DNA of 64,000 nucleotides from Lachnospiraceae bacterium (GCA_024403355.1 JAKSRW010000008.1:1-64000); one strand, 5' to 3'. Shown: positions 44,177-53,098, counted from the first letter of the stretch. Made by a program: numbers and translations. Notes: a model not told the origin generated them from the sequence alone.

Positions 44177-46173
44177 TATTCTGTTACCTCCTCACCTACA
44201 ACATTTCCTTCTGCATCAACAGCGCCCTCGGGAAGCTCGCCCTCAGGTAAAATCTCGATTGCGATACCTGCCTCCTGATACTGCCACATCTGTCTGTCGA
44301 TATCATCAATAATTGTATCACCGTTCATATCATCAAGCTCATCAACTACACCGTCGCCGTTGATATCGCTCTCGATAATCTCGAACTTCTTAGCCTTCTC
44401 AGCTGCTCTTCCGGCCTCGATATCAAGTCTGTCCTCAACACCGTCGTTGTTGAAATCACGGTACTTATCAAGCTCGTTGATTGCGCCGTCAGCGTTAGCA
44501 TCATCTCTCTCGTCCACTACGCCGTCACCGTTGATATCCTGATTGAAGTAATCCTTAAGTCCGATAGTCATGGTAAATGATACAACTGATGCCTTCTGGT
44601 CTGTAGCGGCTGACTCGTTGAAGCCGTTAACAGCTACATTTGAGAAGTAAGGAATCTGTGCGAACTGCATGATTTCCTTTGCAACTGCTTCCTTTGTATC
44701 AACCGATACACCCATATTAATTGAATCATTTGAAAATGCGATAGAAGAAATAGCTGTTGAGCTTACTGCCTTCTCCTCAATCTGAGCGAAGATTTCATTG
44801 ATAACCTCGCTTCGTCTCTTTGTAGAATCATCTGTAGCAAAAGCCTCATTGATACGGCCTGTAGCTGCATAATATCTGCCTTCAAGCTCTTCTATGTTCT
44901 CTGCCTCCAGGCTCGCAAGCTTGGCATCCAGATTCTTCTTCCTGTCTACTTCTTTATTGTACTGGGCACGTCCCCAAAGAATAAGTGCAACCGCAGCAGC
45001 TGCCACAACAGCCACAGCAACGATTGTAATCTTTACGAACTTTGCTGTCTTTTCCTTCTCTGAAATAGTGATGAAGGTGATGGACTTGTCAACCGCACCG
45101 AGACATGCGATAAACTCTGAAGTGTTAACCGAGCTCTTCTCTACTGCGTGGCTCACCTTAACATCGGGAAGCTGTTCAAGAACTACTGTTTCAACTCCGG
45201 CGAACTCGTTCTCAAGGAAGCTCTTTAAGCCCTTAACCTTAGCGCCGATACCGCCGATGTAAATAGTGGTAATCTCAGCATCCTTATTTTTAACGTGGTA
45301 ATACTCCATAACTCGTGAAAGGTTTCCGAGAAGAGGACGCATACCTTCTGTAATCATCTCTTTTGCACTGTGGAGACGCTCAGCAGCTTCTGTATCGGGT
45401 GTCTCAAGCTTACCTGCCGCAAAGCTGGGGAAGATGAACTCCTCCTCTGAAAGCTTTTTGATGGCATCCGAACGTGTAAGTGAAGCGGAATCCTCATCAT
45501 TCTCATAATAACCGCTCTGAAGGAGACGGTCTGCAAGAGCATATGCACCAAAGTTGATGTTACGCTGAATAGCCATCTTTCTGTTCTCCATAATGGTGAA
45601 CATCGAGCTTCTCTCGTTAATCTGCAGGTACATAGCCATTTCCTTGTGGCTCTCATTCTGTAACCACTGGAAAAGTGAGTTTCCGTAATAATCTACGGCG
45701 ATAACCTTCAGACCTGCCATCGAAGCTACCATCTGGTAGTTAGCCACGATTCTCTGAGGAAGAGCGAAGATGATCATACGCATCTGCTTAGTTTCCTTAT
45801 TTCTCTCGAGAACTCTGTGAACCATAACGTGTCCTGAAGTATCCATGGGGAAGTACTCAGCCTTCTGATTCTGAATGAACTCAGGAATCTGATCCTCCTT
45901 TAAATCCGGGATAGTAACCTCACGGCTGATAACCTTATTACTTACCAGTGTGAAGATAGCCTCCTTTGTATGAATACCGTTGCTCTTTAACTGATTGCCG
46001 AGCTCTTTTGAAAATACATCCGCAACTTCAATGATACCATCATTAACAGTTCCGTCAGGTGTGTTGAACACCACTGCTTTATGAATAACCGGATCTTTTT
46101 TACCGTTGTCCATTTCGACAACTCTGGTAACAACATCCGATACTTCAATACATAAAACCTTTGATGCAGCCAT
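44176..46173 (-). CDS. PilM-PilN fusion with five calcium-loop repeats
   Basis: 665 residues. 1-365: PilM actin-like ATPase (KVLCIEVSDVVTRVVEM; KEAIFTLVSNKVISREV; AVDYYGNSLFQWL; AEITTIYIGGIGAKVKGL). 379-400: membrane helix. 402-545: PilN-like coiled coil and fold (AQIEEKAVSSTAISSIAFSNDSI... YFSNVAVNGF). 546-626: five 12-residue EF-hand/dockerin-type loops: DINGDGVVDERD, DANADGAINELD, DFNNDGVEDRLD, DINGDGVVDELD, DMNGDTIIDDID. An acidic tail follows. PilM is normally a separate cytoplasmic protein that binds the tail of PilN; here they are fused, and the loops would be outside the cell. GGAGGGG precedes the ATG. First gene of its transcript, coupled to pilO. Confidence 0.9.
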   Translation of the reverse strand: MAASKVLCIEVSDVVTRVVEMDNGKKDPVIHKAVVFNTPDGTVNDGIIEVADVFSKELGNQLKSNGIHTKEAIFTLVSNKVISREVTIPDLKEDQIPEFIQNQKAEYFPMDTSGHVMVHRVLERNKETKQMRMIIFALPQRIVANYQMVASMAGLKVIAVDYYGNSLFQWLQNESHKEMAMYLQINERSSMFTIMENRKMAIQRNINFGAYALADRLLQSGYYENDEDSASLTRSDAIKKLSEEEFIFPSFAAGKLETPDTEAAERLHSAKEMITEGMRPLLGNLSRVMEYYHVKNKDAEITTIYIGGIGAKVKGLKSFLENEFAGVETVVLEQLPDVKVSHAVEKSSVNTSEFIACLGAVDKSITFITISEKEKTAKFVKITIVAVAVVAAAAVALILWGRAQYNKEVDRKKNLDAKLASLEAENIEELEGRYYAATGRINEAFATDDSTKRRSEVINEIFAQIEEKAVSSTAISSIAFSNDSINMGVSVDTKEAVAKEIMQFAQIPYFSNVAVNGFNESAATDQKASVVSFTMTIGLKDYFNQDINGDGVVDERDDANADGAINELDKYRDFNNDGVEDRLDIEAGRAAEKAKKFEIIESDINGDGVVDELDDMNGDTIIDDIDRQMWQYQEAGIAIEILPEGELPEGAVDAEGNVVGEEVTE

Positions 46174-46277
46174 TTTGCCCCTCCGTAATCCCTCTCTTAG
46201 GTTATTTTAACGCCGAAAAGAAGCAAAAATCCCTCATTTTTGACTTTTGCTCCTAAAAACGCTATTTTAGTAGATAC

Positions 46278-46283
46278 ATTATA
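46278..46283 (-). promoter_or_regulatory. Extended -10 promoter of pilM-pilN-pilO operon
   Basis: ATGTGATATAATG: TATAAT at 46278-46283 with TGTGA upstream; the -35 (TGGAAA) is weak. About 105 bases before the ATG. The 210-base gap after prepilin peptidase contains nothing else recognised. Confidence 0.65.
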
Positions 46284-46383
46284 TCACATTTTCACGTAAA
46301 TTTCCATAACTTTTTTTAGCTAAAGTGACTATTATCGTGGTATTTTTTAATAAAATGTCTCACAATTCAGCCAATTTGATTCT

Positions 46384-47307
46384 TTACGCAAAGAATCCCG
46401 CATACCAGCTGACCAGTCCTTCACCGAACCACATAGCACACACAATACCTGCCGCAAGATAAGGTCCCATGGCAAGCTGTCTGCCCTCGCCCGCAATCTT
46501 CATTCTGATAATGTGAATCACACTTCCGAAAAGGCAGCCGAGAATCAGTGCTACTATAGCCAGCTTCCAGCCCAGGAATAATCCCGCCACAGCCATAAGC
46601 TTCACATCGCCGCCGCCCATGGCACGGCCCTTGCTCGCATAGTAAATGATCAGAAGCGGTACACTCACCGCAAAAAAACCTACTACGTATTCTATCCACG
46701 CACCGTTCGCATTAAGAGCCTCGAAGAATGAGGGCTCTGCAGCGCCTGTAGCTTCAGCGAACATCTTATAATATCTGGAATCCATCAGCATAGTGATTAT
46801 AAGCTTGATAATACCTATCACGAAGATGAAAATATTCGCTCCGATCGGAATCTCGAAGGTTCTCCAGTCTACGAGTGAGATAACAATAAGTGCCGAGCAG
46901 ATGAATGCATTAAGAAGCATACATACTACAGGATACCATACCGCAGCCCAGTCCATAACTTCTATTCCGCCGCCGATATTCACCCAGTCCGATACAGACT
47001 CAATGGTATGAGGAAAGAAGCCCGGAATCAGAAAGCAAAGAACAGCCATGACTCCGTTCAGGCCCTCAATGATAGGATACTGAGGTGAAATCTTCGCCTT
47101 ACAGTAACGGCACTTTCCACCTAAAAACAAATACGAAAAGAGAGGAAAAAGATCATACCAGGCCAGCTGATGACCGCAGGTCATACAGTGCGAGCGCTTG
47201 GAAACTATGGTTTCCTTCAACGGAATACGTAATATGCAGACATTAAGGAAGCTGCCGATTACTATGGCATATATAAATATAAAAATGTAAAATATCACAG
47301 AGAGCAT
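46384..47307 (-). CDS. pilD: Prepilin peptidase (type A24)
   Basis: Membrane aspartyl protease that cuts the class III leaders of the pilins here and usually methylates the new N-terminus. 307 residues. N-terminal cytosolic zinc motif: CMTCGH and CRYCKA, the four cysteines found in bifunctional enzymes. Catalytic aspartates in SLVDWRTFEIP and GGGDVKLMAV. Seven or so membrane spans. Extra loop of about 25 residues after MLMDSRYYKMFAEATGAAEPSFFEALNANG. Lies between the second major pilin and the pilM-pilN operon. Confidence 0.95.
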   Translation of the reverse strand: MLSVIFYIFIFIYAIVIGSFLNVCILRIPLKETIVSKRSHCMTCGHQLAWYDLFPLFSYLFLGGKCRYCKAKISPQYPIIEGLNGVMAVLCFLIPGFFPHTIESVSDWVNIGGGIEVMDWAAVWYPVVCMLLNAFICSALIVISLVDWRTFEIPIGANIFIFVIGIIKLIITMLMDSRYYKMFAEATGAAEPSFFEALNANGAWIEYVVGFFAVSVPLLIIYYASKGRAMGGGDVKLMAVAGLFLGWKLAIVALILGCLFGSVIHIIRMKIAGEGRQLAMGPYLAAGIVCAMWFGEGLVSWYAGFFA

Positions 47308-47366
47308 GTCATTCCTCCAAAGTTTGCGTTTTAAGTTAGTGTAATTTATATTTTATATAAGAATTA

Positions 47367-47885
47367 TTATGAATCCGCATTCACTATACCAAGCGTAGCA
47401 TTTTCAATTCCTTTAAGCTTACCATAAGTATAACCGCCAATATACACAAGAATTTCGATCTCTATGGGTTGGTCCGGTTCGGGCGTGGACTTTATGCGAG
47501 TTTCTTCCTCCAGCTTTTCAAGTGAGGAAACACCTACACACTTAAGTAGATTAGCCCAATAGGGATCAGTCTGGTCAACATTCGCTGCGCCCACATGGGT
47601 ACCATTCTTATCCATATATGTATAAGTTGTTCCGTTTATATCCTTCACGATATGAATCTCATATTCACCGTCTTTAACCATCTTAAAAGCTTCTTCCTCA
47701 GTGAGTGCAAAGCTAGCATATTCAAGAAGAGTATTTTTAGTCTGCTCGTCAGAAGAATTTCTCGAGTGTTCAATCCACTTTATAACCTGAGGTGCCAGTG
47801 CTACCGCCAAAATAGCAATAATAAGTACTACCACTACCATCTCAACAAGAGAAAAACCCTCATTGTTTTTCAAACAATTTTTCAT
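47367..47885 (-). CDS. Type IV prepilin, major-type 2
   Basis: 172 residues from ATG 47885 (GGAAAGGG upstream). Class III signal NNEGFSLVEMVVVVLIIAILAVALAPQVIKW: cleavage after Gly with Glu5 kept, then an almost identical N-terminal helix to the major pilin at 48238 (VALAPQVMKWVEESRKS versus VALAPQVIKWIEHSRNS). The globular part differs completely and is acidic; two cysteines are not obvious. A paralogous or alternative pilin subunit. A structured RNA lies in its leader (48036). Confidence 0.9.
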   Translation of the reverse strand: MKNCLKNNEGFSLVEMVVVVLIIAILAVALAPQVIKWIEHSRNSSDEQTKNTLLEYASFALTEEEAFKMVKDGEYEIHIVKDINGTTYTYMDKNGTHVGAANVDQTDPYWANLLKCVGVSSLEKLEEETRIKSTPEPDQPIEIEILVYIGGYTYGKLKGIENATLGIVNADS

Positions 47886-48035
47886 CAATATACCGTGCCC
47901 TTTCCTATCCGAGTTATAACAGATGACTCCTCGTTCTCTTCATATATCATATACTCTTTTGCATTTTTAACAATACACAAGCTCATATTAATTATCACAC
48001 TAATACGTAATTATACACTCTCAAAAATGCAAATA

Positions 48036-48102
48036 TCCTCTGCAGGAAGGTGAAGCCTCAGTAACAAACCGAAAACCTTCACGCCCTTAGGGATGCAGAG
48101 GA
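48036..48102 (-). ncRNA. Unclassified structured leader RNA upstream of second pilin
   Basis: A closing helix TCCTCTGCA / TGCAGAGGA (9 bp, 48036-48044 with 48094-48102) encloses an inner region where GAAGGT/ACCTTC and GTGAAG/CTTCAC compete for the same bases. It begins 150 bases before the pilin start. It does not match c-di-GMP-I, c-di-GMP-II, cobalamin or other riboswitch classes as I recall them. No T tract. The strand is assigned from the downstream pilin. Remaining sequence of this 350-base gap is AT-rich. Confidence 0.5.
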
Positions 48103-48192
48103 CATACATTTCATTATTCAACTTATTGCATTGCGCATTTGCAACAAATCAATCAAGTAATCTTAATCTGAAATGCTCATTTGCGAAATATA

Positions 48193-48221
48193 CATTCCGG
48201 GAAGACCAACTTCCCGGAATG
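48193..48221 (-). other. Hairpin after major pilin gene
   Basis: Perfect 12-bp stem CATTCCGGGAAG / CTTCCCGGAATG, 5-base loop, 16 bases past the major pilin stop. The trailing GTATATTT is a poor T tract, so it could cap and stabilise the abundant pilin mRNA while letting some transcription through. Confidence 0.7.
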
Positions 48222-48237
48222 TCAACCAATTCATAAA

Positions 48238-48705
48238 TTATGAATTTCTAGCACCTGTTGTGTCGATTGTTCTGTAAACATGACCTTTTTCAACTGTGAT
48301 TGTGTAAGTGATAGCAGTTGTACCCCATGAACCATCAGCTTCCTTTGCAACAGTCTCAGAAGCCTTAACCTGAAGGCTTGTAGCCCAGCTTGTACCAAGG
48401 ATTTCATTCATCTGTGTATCGAAAGCGCTGTGTCCGCCCTGTCCACCTGATACAGCCCAAACAGGGGTAGTAGCATTAGCTGTGATAACGATAGGAGCAT
48501 TGCTCTCCTTGAGAGTATTCTGATCTGCAAGAGCTGTGTTACATGCCTCAACGATTGTGTCATAGTTGTTAGCGTCTGTTGACTTTCTTGACTCCTCAAC
48601 CCACTTCATAACCTGGGGTGCAAGAGCTACAGCGATGATAGCCATGATAAGAACTACTACGATAAGTTCTACGAGTGAAAAACCTTTGTTGTTTAACTTC
48701 TTCAT
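48238..48705 (-). CDS. pilA: Major type IV pilin
   Basis: 155 residues. Class III signal KKLNNKGFSLVELIVVVLIMAIIAVAL: seven-residue basic leader ending in Gly, mature Phe1 and Glu5. Small globular domain with repeated beta strands (AITYTITVEKGHVYRTIDTTG). Judged the major subunit from its compact size, strong AAAGGAG site, its own consensus promoter with extended -10, a folded 5' leader and a stabilising 3' hairpin. The adjacent pilBTC genes support this. Confidence 0.93.
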   Translation of the reverse strand: MKKLNNKGFSLVELIVVVLIMAIIAVALAPQVMKWVEESRKSTDANNYDTIVEACNTALADQNTLKESNAPIVITANATTPVWAVSGGQGGHSAFDTQMNEILGTSWATSLQVKASETVAKEADGSWGTTAITYTITVEKGHVYRTIDTTGARNS

Positions 48706-48730
48706 TTTCTTTCTCCTTTATTAAATTATT

Positions 48731-48795
48731 TGTCCGTTAGGACATCTCCCCCTGATATATCCCTTCCTGTATCAGGTTGGAAATCTCTGATTTCC
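48731..48795 (-). promoter_or_regulatory. Folded 5' leader of the major pilin mRNA
   Basis: Three consecutive hairpins: GGAAATC/GATTTCC (48779-48795), CCTGATA/TATCAGG (48751-48776) and TGTCC/GGACA (48731-48744), between the promoter and the ribosome site. Function unknown; could be a sensor or a stability element. Confidence 0.55.
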
Positions 48796-48805
48796 TTGTG
48801 TCATT

Positions 48806-48834
48806 AATATATCACAAATTTTTACTAATTGCAA
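48806..48834 (-). promoter_or_regulatory. Major pilin promoter
   Basis: -35 TTGCAA (48829-48834), 17-base spacer, -10 TATATT (48806-48811) with TGTGA directly before it. Transcript would begin about 48799. Confidence 0.8.
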
Positions 48835-48948
48835 GCAAATTATTAAGAAATTATAAACTTCGACAGTTTTCAGCATAATGTATAAAAACAGGTGATTTTT
48901 GTAGCGTATATATTATATTTACCGGTATTCCATTGTGCATATTGCACA

Positions 48949-48987
48949 AAAAAGGATTTGATTATCAATGATAACCAAATCCTTTTT
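48949..48987 (-). terminator. Terminator after pilC
   Basis: Stem AAAAAGGATTTG / CAAATCCTTTTT extended by TTATC/GATAA, then six T on the minus strand. Separates the pilBTC transcript from the major pilin. Confidence 0.9.
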
Positions 48988-49063
48988 AAAATCTTTGTTT
49001 ACAAAGTTTATTATTCTCAGTTTATAAATATTTTATAATTACTGACTATTTTGACTTTTCAGA

Positions 49064-50278
49064 TTAAAGATTTCCAAGTCCGCCGTACATACTGATCATA
49101 GGCTGGTACATAGCAAGAACCATCCATCCTACCAGACCACCGAGTACTACGATGATGAGGGGCTGCAGCATTTCAGACATAGACTCTGTAGCAAGCTCCG
49201 CTTCTTCCTCGAAGTATTCAGCTACCTTATCCAGCATGGTCTCTACATTACCTGTTTCCTCACCGATGGCTATCATGTTAGGAACCAGTGTAGGGTATAC
49301 CTTTGCTTTTCTGATAGGTACAGAAAGATTGATACCCTGTTCTACTTCTATCTTCGCCTTCTGAAGCGTACGTCTGTAGATGATATTTTTCATAGCCTTT
49401 GCAGTAATCTCGAGCGCTACGGAGATACCCATACCTGATGAAACCAGTGTAGACATAGTACGTGCAAAGGATGCAGACTGTGTCTTAATATTAACAGGTC
49501 CGATAATAGGAACCTTTATCGCAATGGTACCATATACAGTTTTACCTATTTCCGTTTTACCAAAATACTTAAACGCAGCTATCAGGCCTATTACGATGAT
49601 AATAAGGAGCCACCATTTCTCTTTCAGGAAATCAGAGATAGCCATAACCGCCTTTGTAGAACCGGGAAGGTCAGTACCCATGCTGGCGAACATGTTTGCG
49701 AACTGAGGTACAACTGCAGTAGACATAACGATAAGTACTACTACAGCTACAACTACTACGGCTATAGGATAGATACTGGCTTTCTTCAGAATACCGGCCA
49801 GCTTTGCGCTCTTCTCGAACTGGGTACCCATACGGATAACACAGGTCTCGAGTGAACCGGAAACTTCACCGGCTTCAATCATGTTTACGAACATTTCAGG
49901 GAATATCTTAGGATGCTTCGCCATGGACTGTGCCAGAGTTTCACCCTGCTGTACTGACTCACTGGTTTTCTTCAGAGCCTTAACAAGTGTCTTATTCTGT
50001 GTCTGGTCAGCGAGCATGTTCAGCGCATCTACTACCGTTACACCGGCATTCAGAATACTTGAGAACTGACGACAGAATACCGAGAGGTCACGGTTTGTAA
50101 CCTTCTTCTCTCCACCGATATTGATATCCTTACTGAAGATGCTCTGCGCCTTTACGGTAATAGGTGTCAGACCATCCATACGGAGCTGTACTTTAGCCTG
50201 CTCAATATTATTTGCTTTTACTGTACCTTTGACGTTTTCACCATTATTGGTGACCGCCAGATATTGAAATTCAGCCAT
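49064..50278 (-). CDS. pilC: Inner-membrane platform protein PilC
   Basis: 404-residue T4P/type II secretion platform that the PilB and PilT motors rotate or push against. Two GspF domains: about 70-195 (LSVFCRQFSSILNAGVTVVDALNML; FVNMIEAGEVSGSLETCVIRMG) and about 270-395 (SFARTMSTLVSSGMGISVALEI; VPNMIAIGEETGNVETMLDKVAEYFEEE), each with the G-E-x-G/S signature. Three membrane spans near 170-190, 222-240 and 375-395. N-terminal AEFQYLAVTNNGENVKG is family typical. Twelve bases from pilT. Confidence 0.96.
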   Translation of the reverse strand: MAEFQYLAVTNNGENVKGTVKANNIEQAKVQLRMDGLTPITVKAQSIFSKDINIGGEKKVTNRDLSVFCRQFSSILNAGVTVVDALNMLADQTQNKTLVKALKKTSESVQQGETLAQSMAKHPKIFPEMFVNMIEAGEVSGSLETCVIRMGTQFEKSAKLAGILKKASIYPIAVVVVAVVVLIVMSTAVVPQFANMFASMGTDLPGSTKAVMAISDFLKEKWWLLIIIVIGLIAAFKYFGKTEIGKTVYGTIAIKVPIIGPVNIKTQSASFARTMSTLVSSGMGISVALEITAKAMKNIIYRRTLQKAKIEVEQGINLSVPIRKAKVYPTLVPNMIAIGEETGNVETMLDKVAEYFEEEAELATESMSEMLQPLIIVVLGGLVGWMVLAMYQPMISMYGGLGNL

Positions 50279-50290
50279 TATTTCCTCCTC

Positions 50291-51352
50291 TTAGTACATC
50301 ATCTTTGCAGCAAGAGCGCCGGCATCCTGAGCGAAGCTCAGTGCGGTTTCTCTGTCTACATATCTGTTCTCGTATAATTCGTAGATAGCGTCGTCCAGAA
50401 CCTTCATACCCTGCTTTCGGCTGGTCTGCATTGTTCCGGCAATCTGGAAGGTCTTGTTCTCACGGATGAGATTTCGAATAGCGGGTGTTGCGATCATTAC
50501 CTCGAATGCAGCCTTTCGGCCTTCACCGCCTACTACAGGAAGGAGCTGCTGTGAAATAACACCCTCAAGAACCATAGCCAGCTGGCTTCGAATCTGAGTC
50601 TGCTGATAAGGAGGGAATACGTCGATGATACGGTCGATGGTAGCTGCCGCACCGATGGTATGCAGTGTCGAGAAAACAAGGTGACCTGTTTCTGCTGCGG
50701 TGATGGCAGTAGCGATTGTATCAATATCACGCATCTCACCTACGAGGATTACGTCAGGGTCCTCACGGAGGGCAGCTGTAAGTGCGCCCGAGAAGCTCAT
50801 GGTATCGAGACCAACCTCACGCTGGTTTACGATAGCACGCTTGTGGGGATGCAGGTACTCGATAGGATCCTCAAGTGTGATGATATTATAGGGGCTTCTT
50901 TCATTAATAAGGTTAATGAGTGATGCCAGTGTGGTAGACTTACCTGAACCTGTAGGTCCTGTTACGAGTACAAGACCACGCTTTTTAAAGGTAAGGTCTA
51001 CTACCGAGTTGGGAATACCAAGCGCCGAAGGTGTAGGAATTACGTTACCTACAAGTCTAAGAACTGCTGCTACCGAACCTCTCTGGTGGTAAACATTCGC
51101 TCTGTAACGTCCCTCTCCCATAATCGCATACGAGAAATCGAGCTCGCCCTGCTCCTCAAACTTATGTACAAGCTGAGGCGGAATAATCGAGTAACCAAGC
51201 TCTCTGGTGTCTGCCGGTGTAAGGTCCTCACAGCCCTCGATATTAACAAGGTCACCGTATACTCTTACCTTAGGCGGTACACCTACCGACAAATGCAAGT
51301 CGGATGCATGCATCTGATTTGCAATAATAAGCATTTCGTTAATTGATAACAT
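50291..51352 (-). CDS. pilT: Pilus retraction ATPase PilT
   Basis: 353-residue hexameric ATPase that drives pilus disassembly and twitching. Walker A GPTGSGKST at 132-140, Asp box EDPIEYLHPHKRAIVNQREVG, Walker B VILVGEMRD, His box TGHLVFSTLHT, and the PilT-specific AIRNLIRE at 291-298, which separates it from PilB and PilU. PAS-like N-domain 1-100. Lies between pilB and pilC, 12 bases to each. Confidence 0.97.
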   Translation of the reverse strand: MLSINEMLIIANQMHASDLHLSVGVPPKVRVYGDLVNIEGCEDLTPADTRELGYSIIPPQLVHKFEEQGELDFSYAIMGEGRYRANVYHQRGSVAAVLRLVGNVIPTPSALGIPNSVVDLTFKKRGLVLVTGPTGSGKSTTLASLINLINERSPYNIITLEDPIEYLHPHKRAIVNQREVGLDTMSFSGALTAALREDPDVILVGEMRDIDTIATAITAAETGHLVFSTLHTIGAAATIDRIIDVFPPYQQTQIRSQLAMVLEGVISQQLLPVVGGEGRKAAFEVMIATPAIRNLIRENKTFQIAGTMQTSRKQGMKVLDDAIYELYENRYVDRETALSFAQDAGALAAKMMY

Positions 51353-51364
51353 AACCCTCTCCTA

Positions 51365-53098
51365 TTAAAGTGAACTAAGTGCTGAATCTGCCTCTTCATC
51401 GCCTGCGTAAACGATACGCTTAAGCTCGTTGATTGAAGTAATTCCGTGAAGAACGTGCTTTGCGCAGGCCATCTGCAGCGTGAACATACCCTCTTCGATA
51501 CCGGCCTTCTGGATAACCTCAGTGGTGGCCTTCTCTGAAATGATGTTCTTAAGTCTGTTGGAAACAGGAAGCATCTCGTATACACCGATTCGTCCCTTGT
51601 AGCCTGAATTGTTACAGGTTACGCAGCCGTTAGGCTCATAAATCATGCAGGGCTCATCCATCGGTACGCCGAGAAGTCTCTTCTCACGCTCGTTCGCCTC
51701 GCGCTCCTTTTTACAGGTACAGAGACGTCTTACAAGTCGCTGGGCGATAACACCAACGAGTGAGTCAGCGATAAGGTAATACTCAAGTCCCATATCCGCA
51801 AGACGGGTAATAGATGCAGCTGCCGAGTTAGTATGCAGTGTTGATACGACCAAGTGACCTGTGATAGATGCTGTAACAGCGATTGAAGCGGTCTCCTGGT
51901 CACGAATCTCACCGATCATGATGATATCAGGGTCCTGACGCAGAATAGAACGAAGGGCTGACGCGAAGGTAAGTCCCGCCTTGTTGTTTGTCTGAACCTG
52001 GTTGATACCCTCGATATTTGCCTCGACAGGGTCCTCTACTGTGATAATGTTTACATCCTCTTTATTCAGCTCTGAAAGAGCGGTATAAAGAGTGGTTGAC
52101 TTACCGGAACCGGTAGGTCCTGTTACAAGGATGATACCGTTCGGGTTCGAGAAAATTTTATCAAATGTTGCAAGCTCGCCCTCATCGAAACCGAGCATTC
52201 TCTTATCTCTTGAAAGTGCCTTCTTTAAGGTAAGTCGCATAACGGTTTTTTCGCCGTATACGGTAGGAAGCATAGATACACGGATATCATACTCTACTTT
52301 ATCTACTACCGATGTGATACGACCGTCCTGAGGCTTTCTCTTCTCAGAAATATCCATACCGCCGATAATCTTAAGACGGGTATTGATAGCTGAAAGCATG
52401 TTAATTTTGTATACACCTGAGTTACGAAGCACACCGTCGATTCGGAAACGGACACGAATGACATTCTCGAAGGGCTCGATATGAATATCGGATGCGCCCT
52501 GACGTGCTGCCTGCTCGATGATTCGGTTAACCAGCTTAACGATAGGTGAGTTCTCAACAGCTGCCTGTGATTCATCAACCTGTGCCTCATCAAGCTCCTC
52601 TTCCTCTCGCTCCTTGGCGAACAGATCGGCCACGGCCTGGTTCTCCACGTTACCGAAGTACTTATCGATAGCGGCGAAGATATCTGCACTTGTCGAAATG
52701 CAGGGTGAAATCTGCATCTGTGTAAGAAGGGTAAGGTCATCGATAGCCTTGATATCCATGGGGTCTGCCATGGCTACCTTCAGATAACGTGAATCGTACT
52801 CGTCATAATCGAAAGGCATCGCAACATACTTTTTCAAAATGTTGTGATCCTGAATAAGCTTGAGAATATCATCTCTGATGGCTATACGGTTCAGCTCAAC
52901 AAAATCAAGTCCTAACTGACGGGTCAGTGATGAAGCAATCTGCTTCTCGGTTGCGAATCCCAGCTCGATAAGTGTCTCACCGATCTTCGTCTTGGTTTCC
53001 ATCTGTTTGGTCAGCGCCTCGCCCAGCTGGTCTTTGGTAATGATACCCTCTTCCAGCAGAACATCACCGATTCTGACCTTTTTATTCATAAATGCCAT
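51365..53098 (-). CDS. pilB: Pilus assembly ATPase PilB with MshEN-like N-terminus
   Basis: 577 residues. 1-65: two MshEN-type repeats (VRIGDVLLEEGIITKDQLGEAL and TKIGETLIELGFATEKQIASSL), the fold known in MshE and related ATPases to bind c-di-GMP. Middle domain, then the motor: Walker A GPTGSGKST 327-335, VEDPVEANIEGINQVQTN, Walker B IIMIGEIRD 392-400, TGHLVVSTLHTNSA. Zinc site of four cysteines: Cys460, Cys462, then Cys492 and Cys495 (GCVTCNNSGYKGRIGVYEM). Powers pilin polymerisation. The MshEN match is by eye; ligand binding is predicted. Confidence 0.96.
   Translation of the reverse strand: MAFMNKKVRIGDVLLEEGIITKDQLGEALTKQMETKTKIGETLIELGFATEKQIASSLTRQLGLDFVELNRIAIRDDILKLIQDHNILKKYVAMPFDYDEYDSRYLKVAMADPMDIKAIDDLTLLTQMQISPCISTSADIFAAIDKYFGNVENQAVADLFAKEREEEELDEAQVDESQAAVENSPIVKLVNRIIEQAARQGASDIHIEPFENVIRVRFRIDGVLRNSGVYKINMLSAINTRLKIIGGMDISEKRKPQDGRITSVVDKVEYDIRVSMLPTVYGEKTVMRLTLKKALSRDKRMLGFDEGELATFDKIFSNPNGIILVTGPTGSGKSTTLYTALSELNKEDVNIITVEDPVEANIEGINQVQTNNKAGLTFASALRSILRQDPDIIMIGEIRDQETASIAVTASITGHLVVSTLHTNSAAASITRLADMGLEYYLIADSLVGVIAQRLVRRLCTCKKEREANEREKRLLGVPMDEPCMIYEPNGCVTCNNSGYKGRIGVYEMLPVSNRLKNIISEKATTEVIQKAGIEEGMFTLQMACAKHVLHGITSINELKRIVYAGDEEADSALSSL

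Noticed and set aside
48036..48102. c-di-GMP riboswitch call on either strand
   Set aside because: A short plus-strand match to the AAGCCTC...AAACC segment of class I exists, but the 5' GGGCAAACC half and GNRA hairpin are absent and no plus-strand gene follows; class II features are not seen either.
46278..48811. TGTGATATWAT shared by pilin, pilM and DUF5057 promoter regions, first read as a pilus-specific operator
   Set aside because: It is the ordinary Gram-positive TRTGn extended -10; the thrS promoter (TGTGATAGAAT) has it too.
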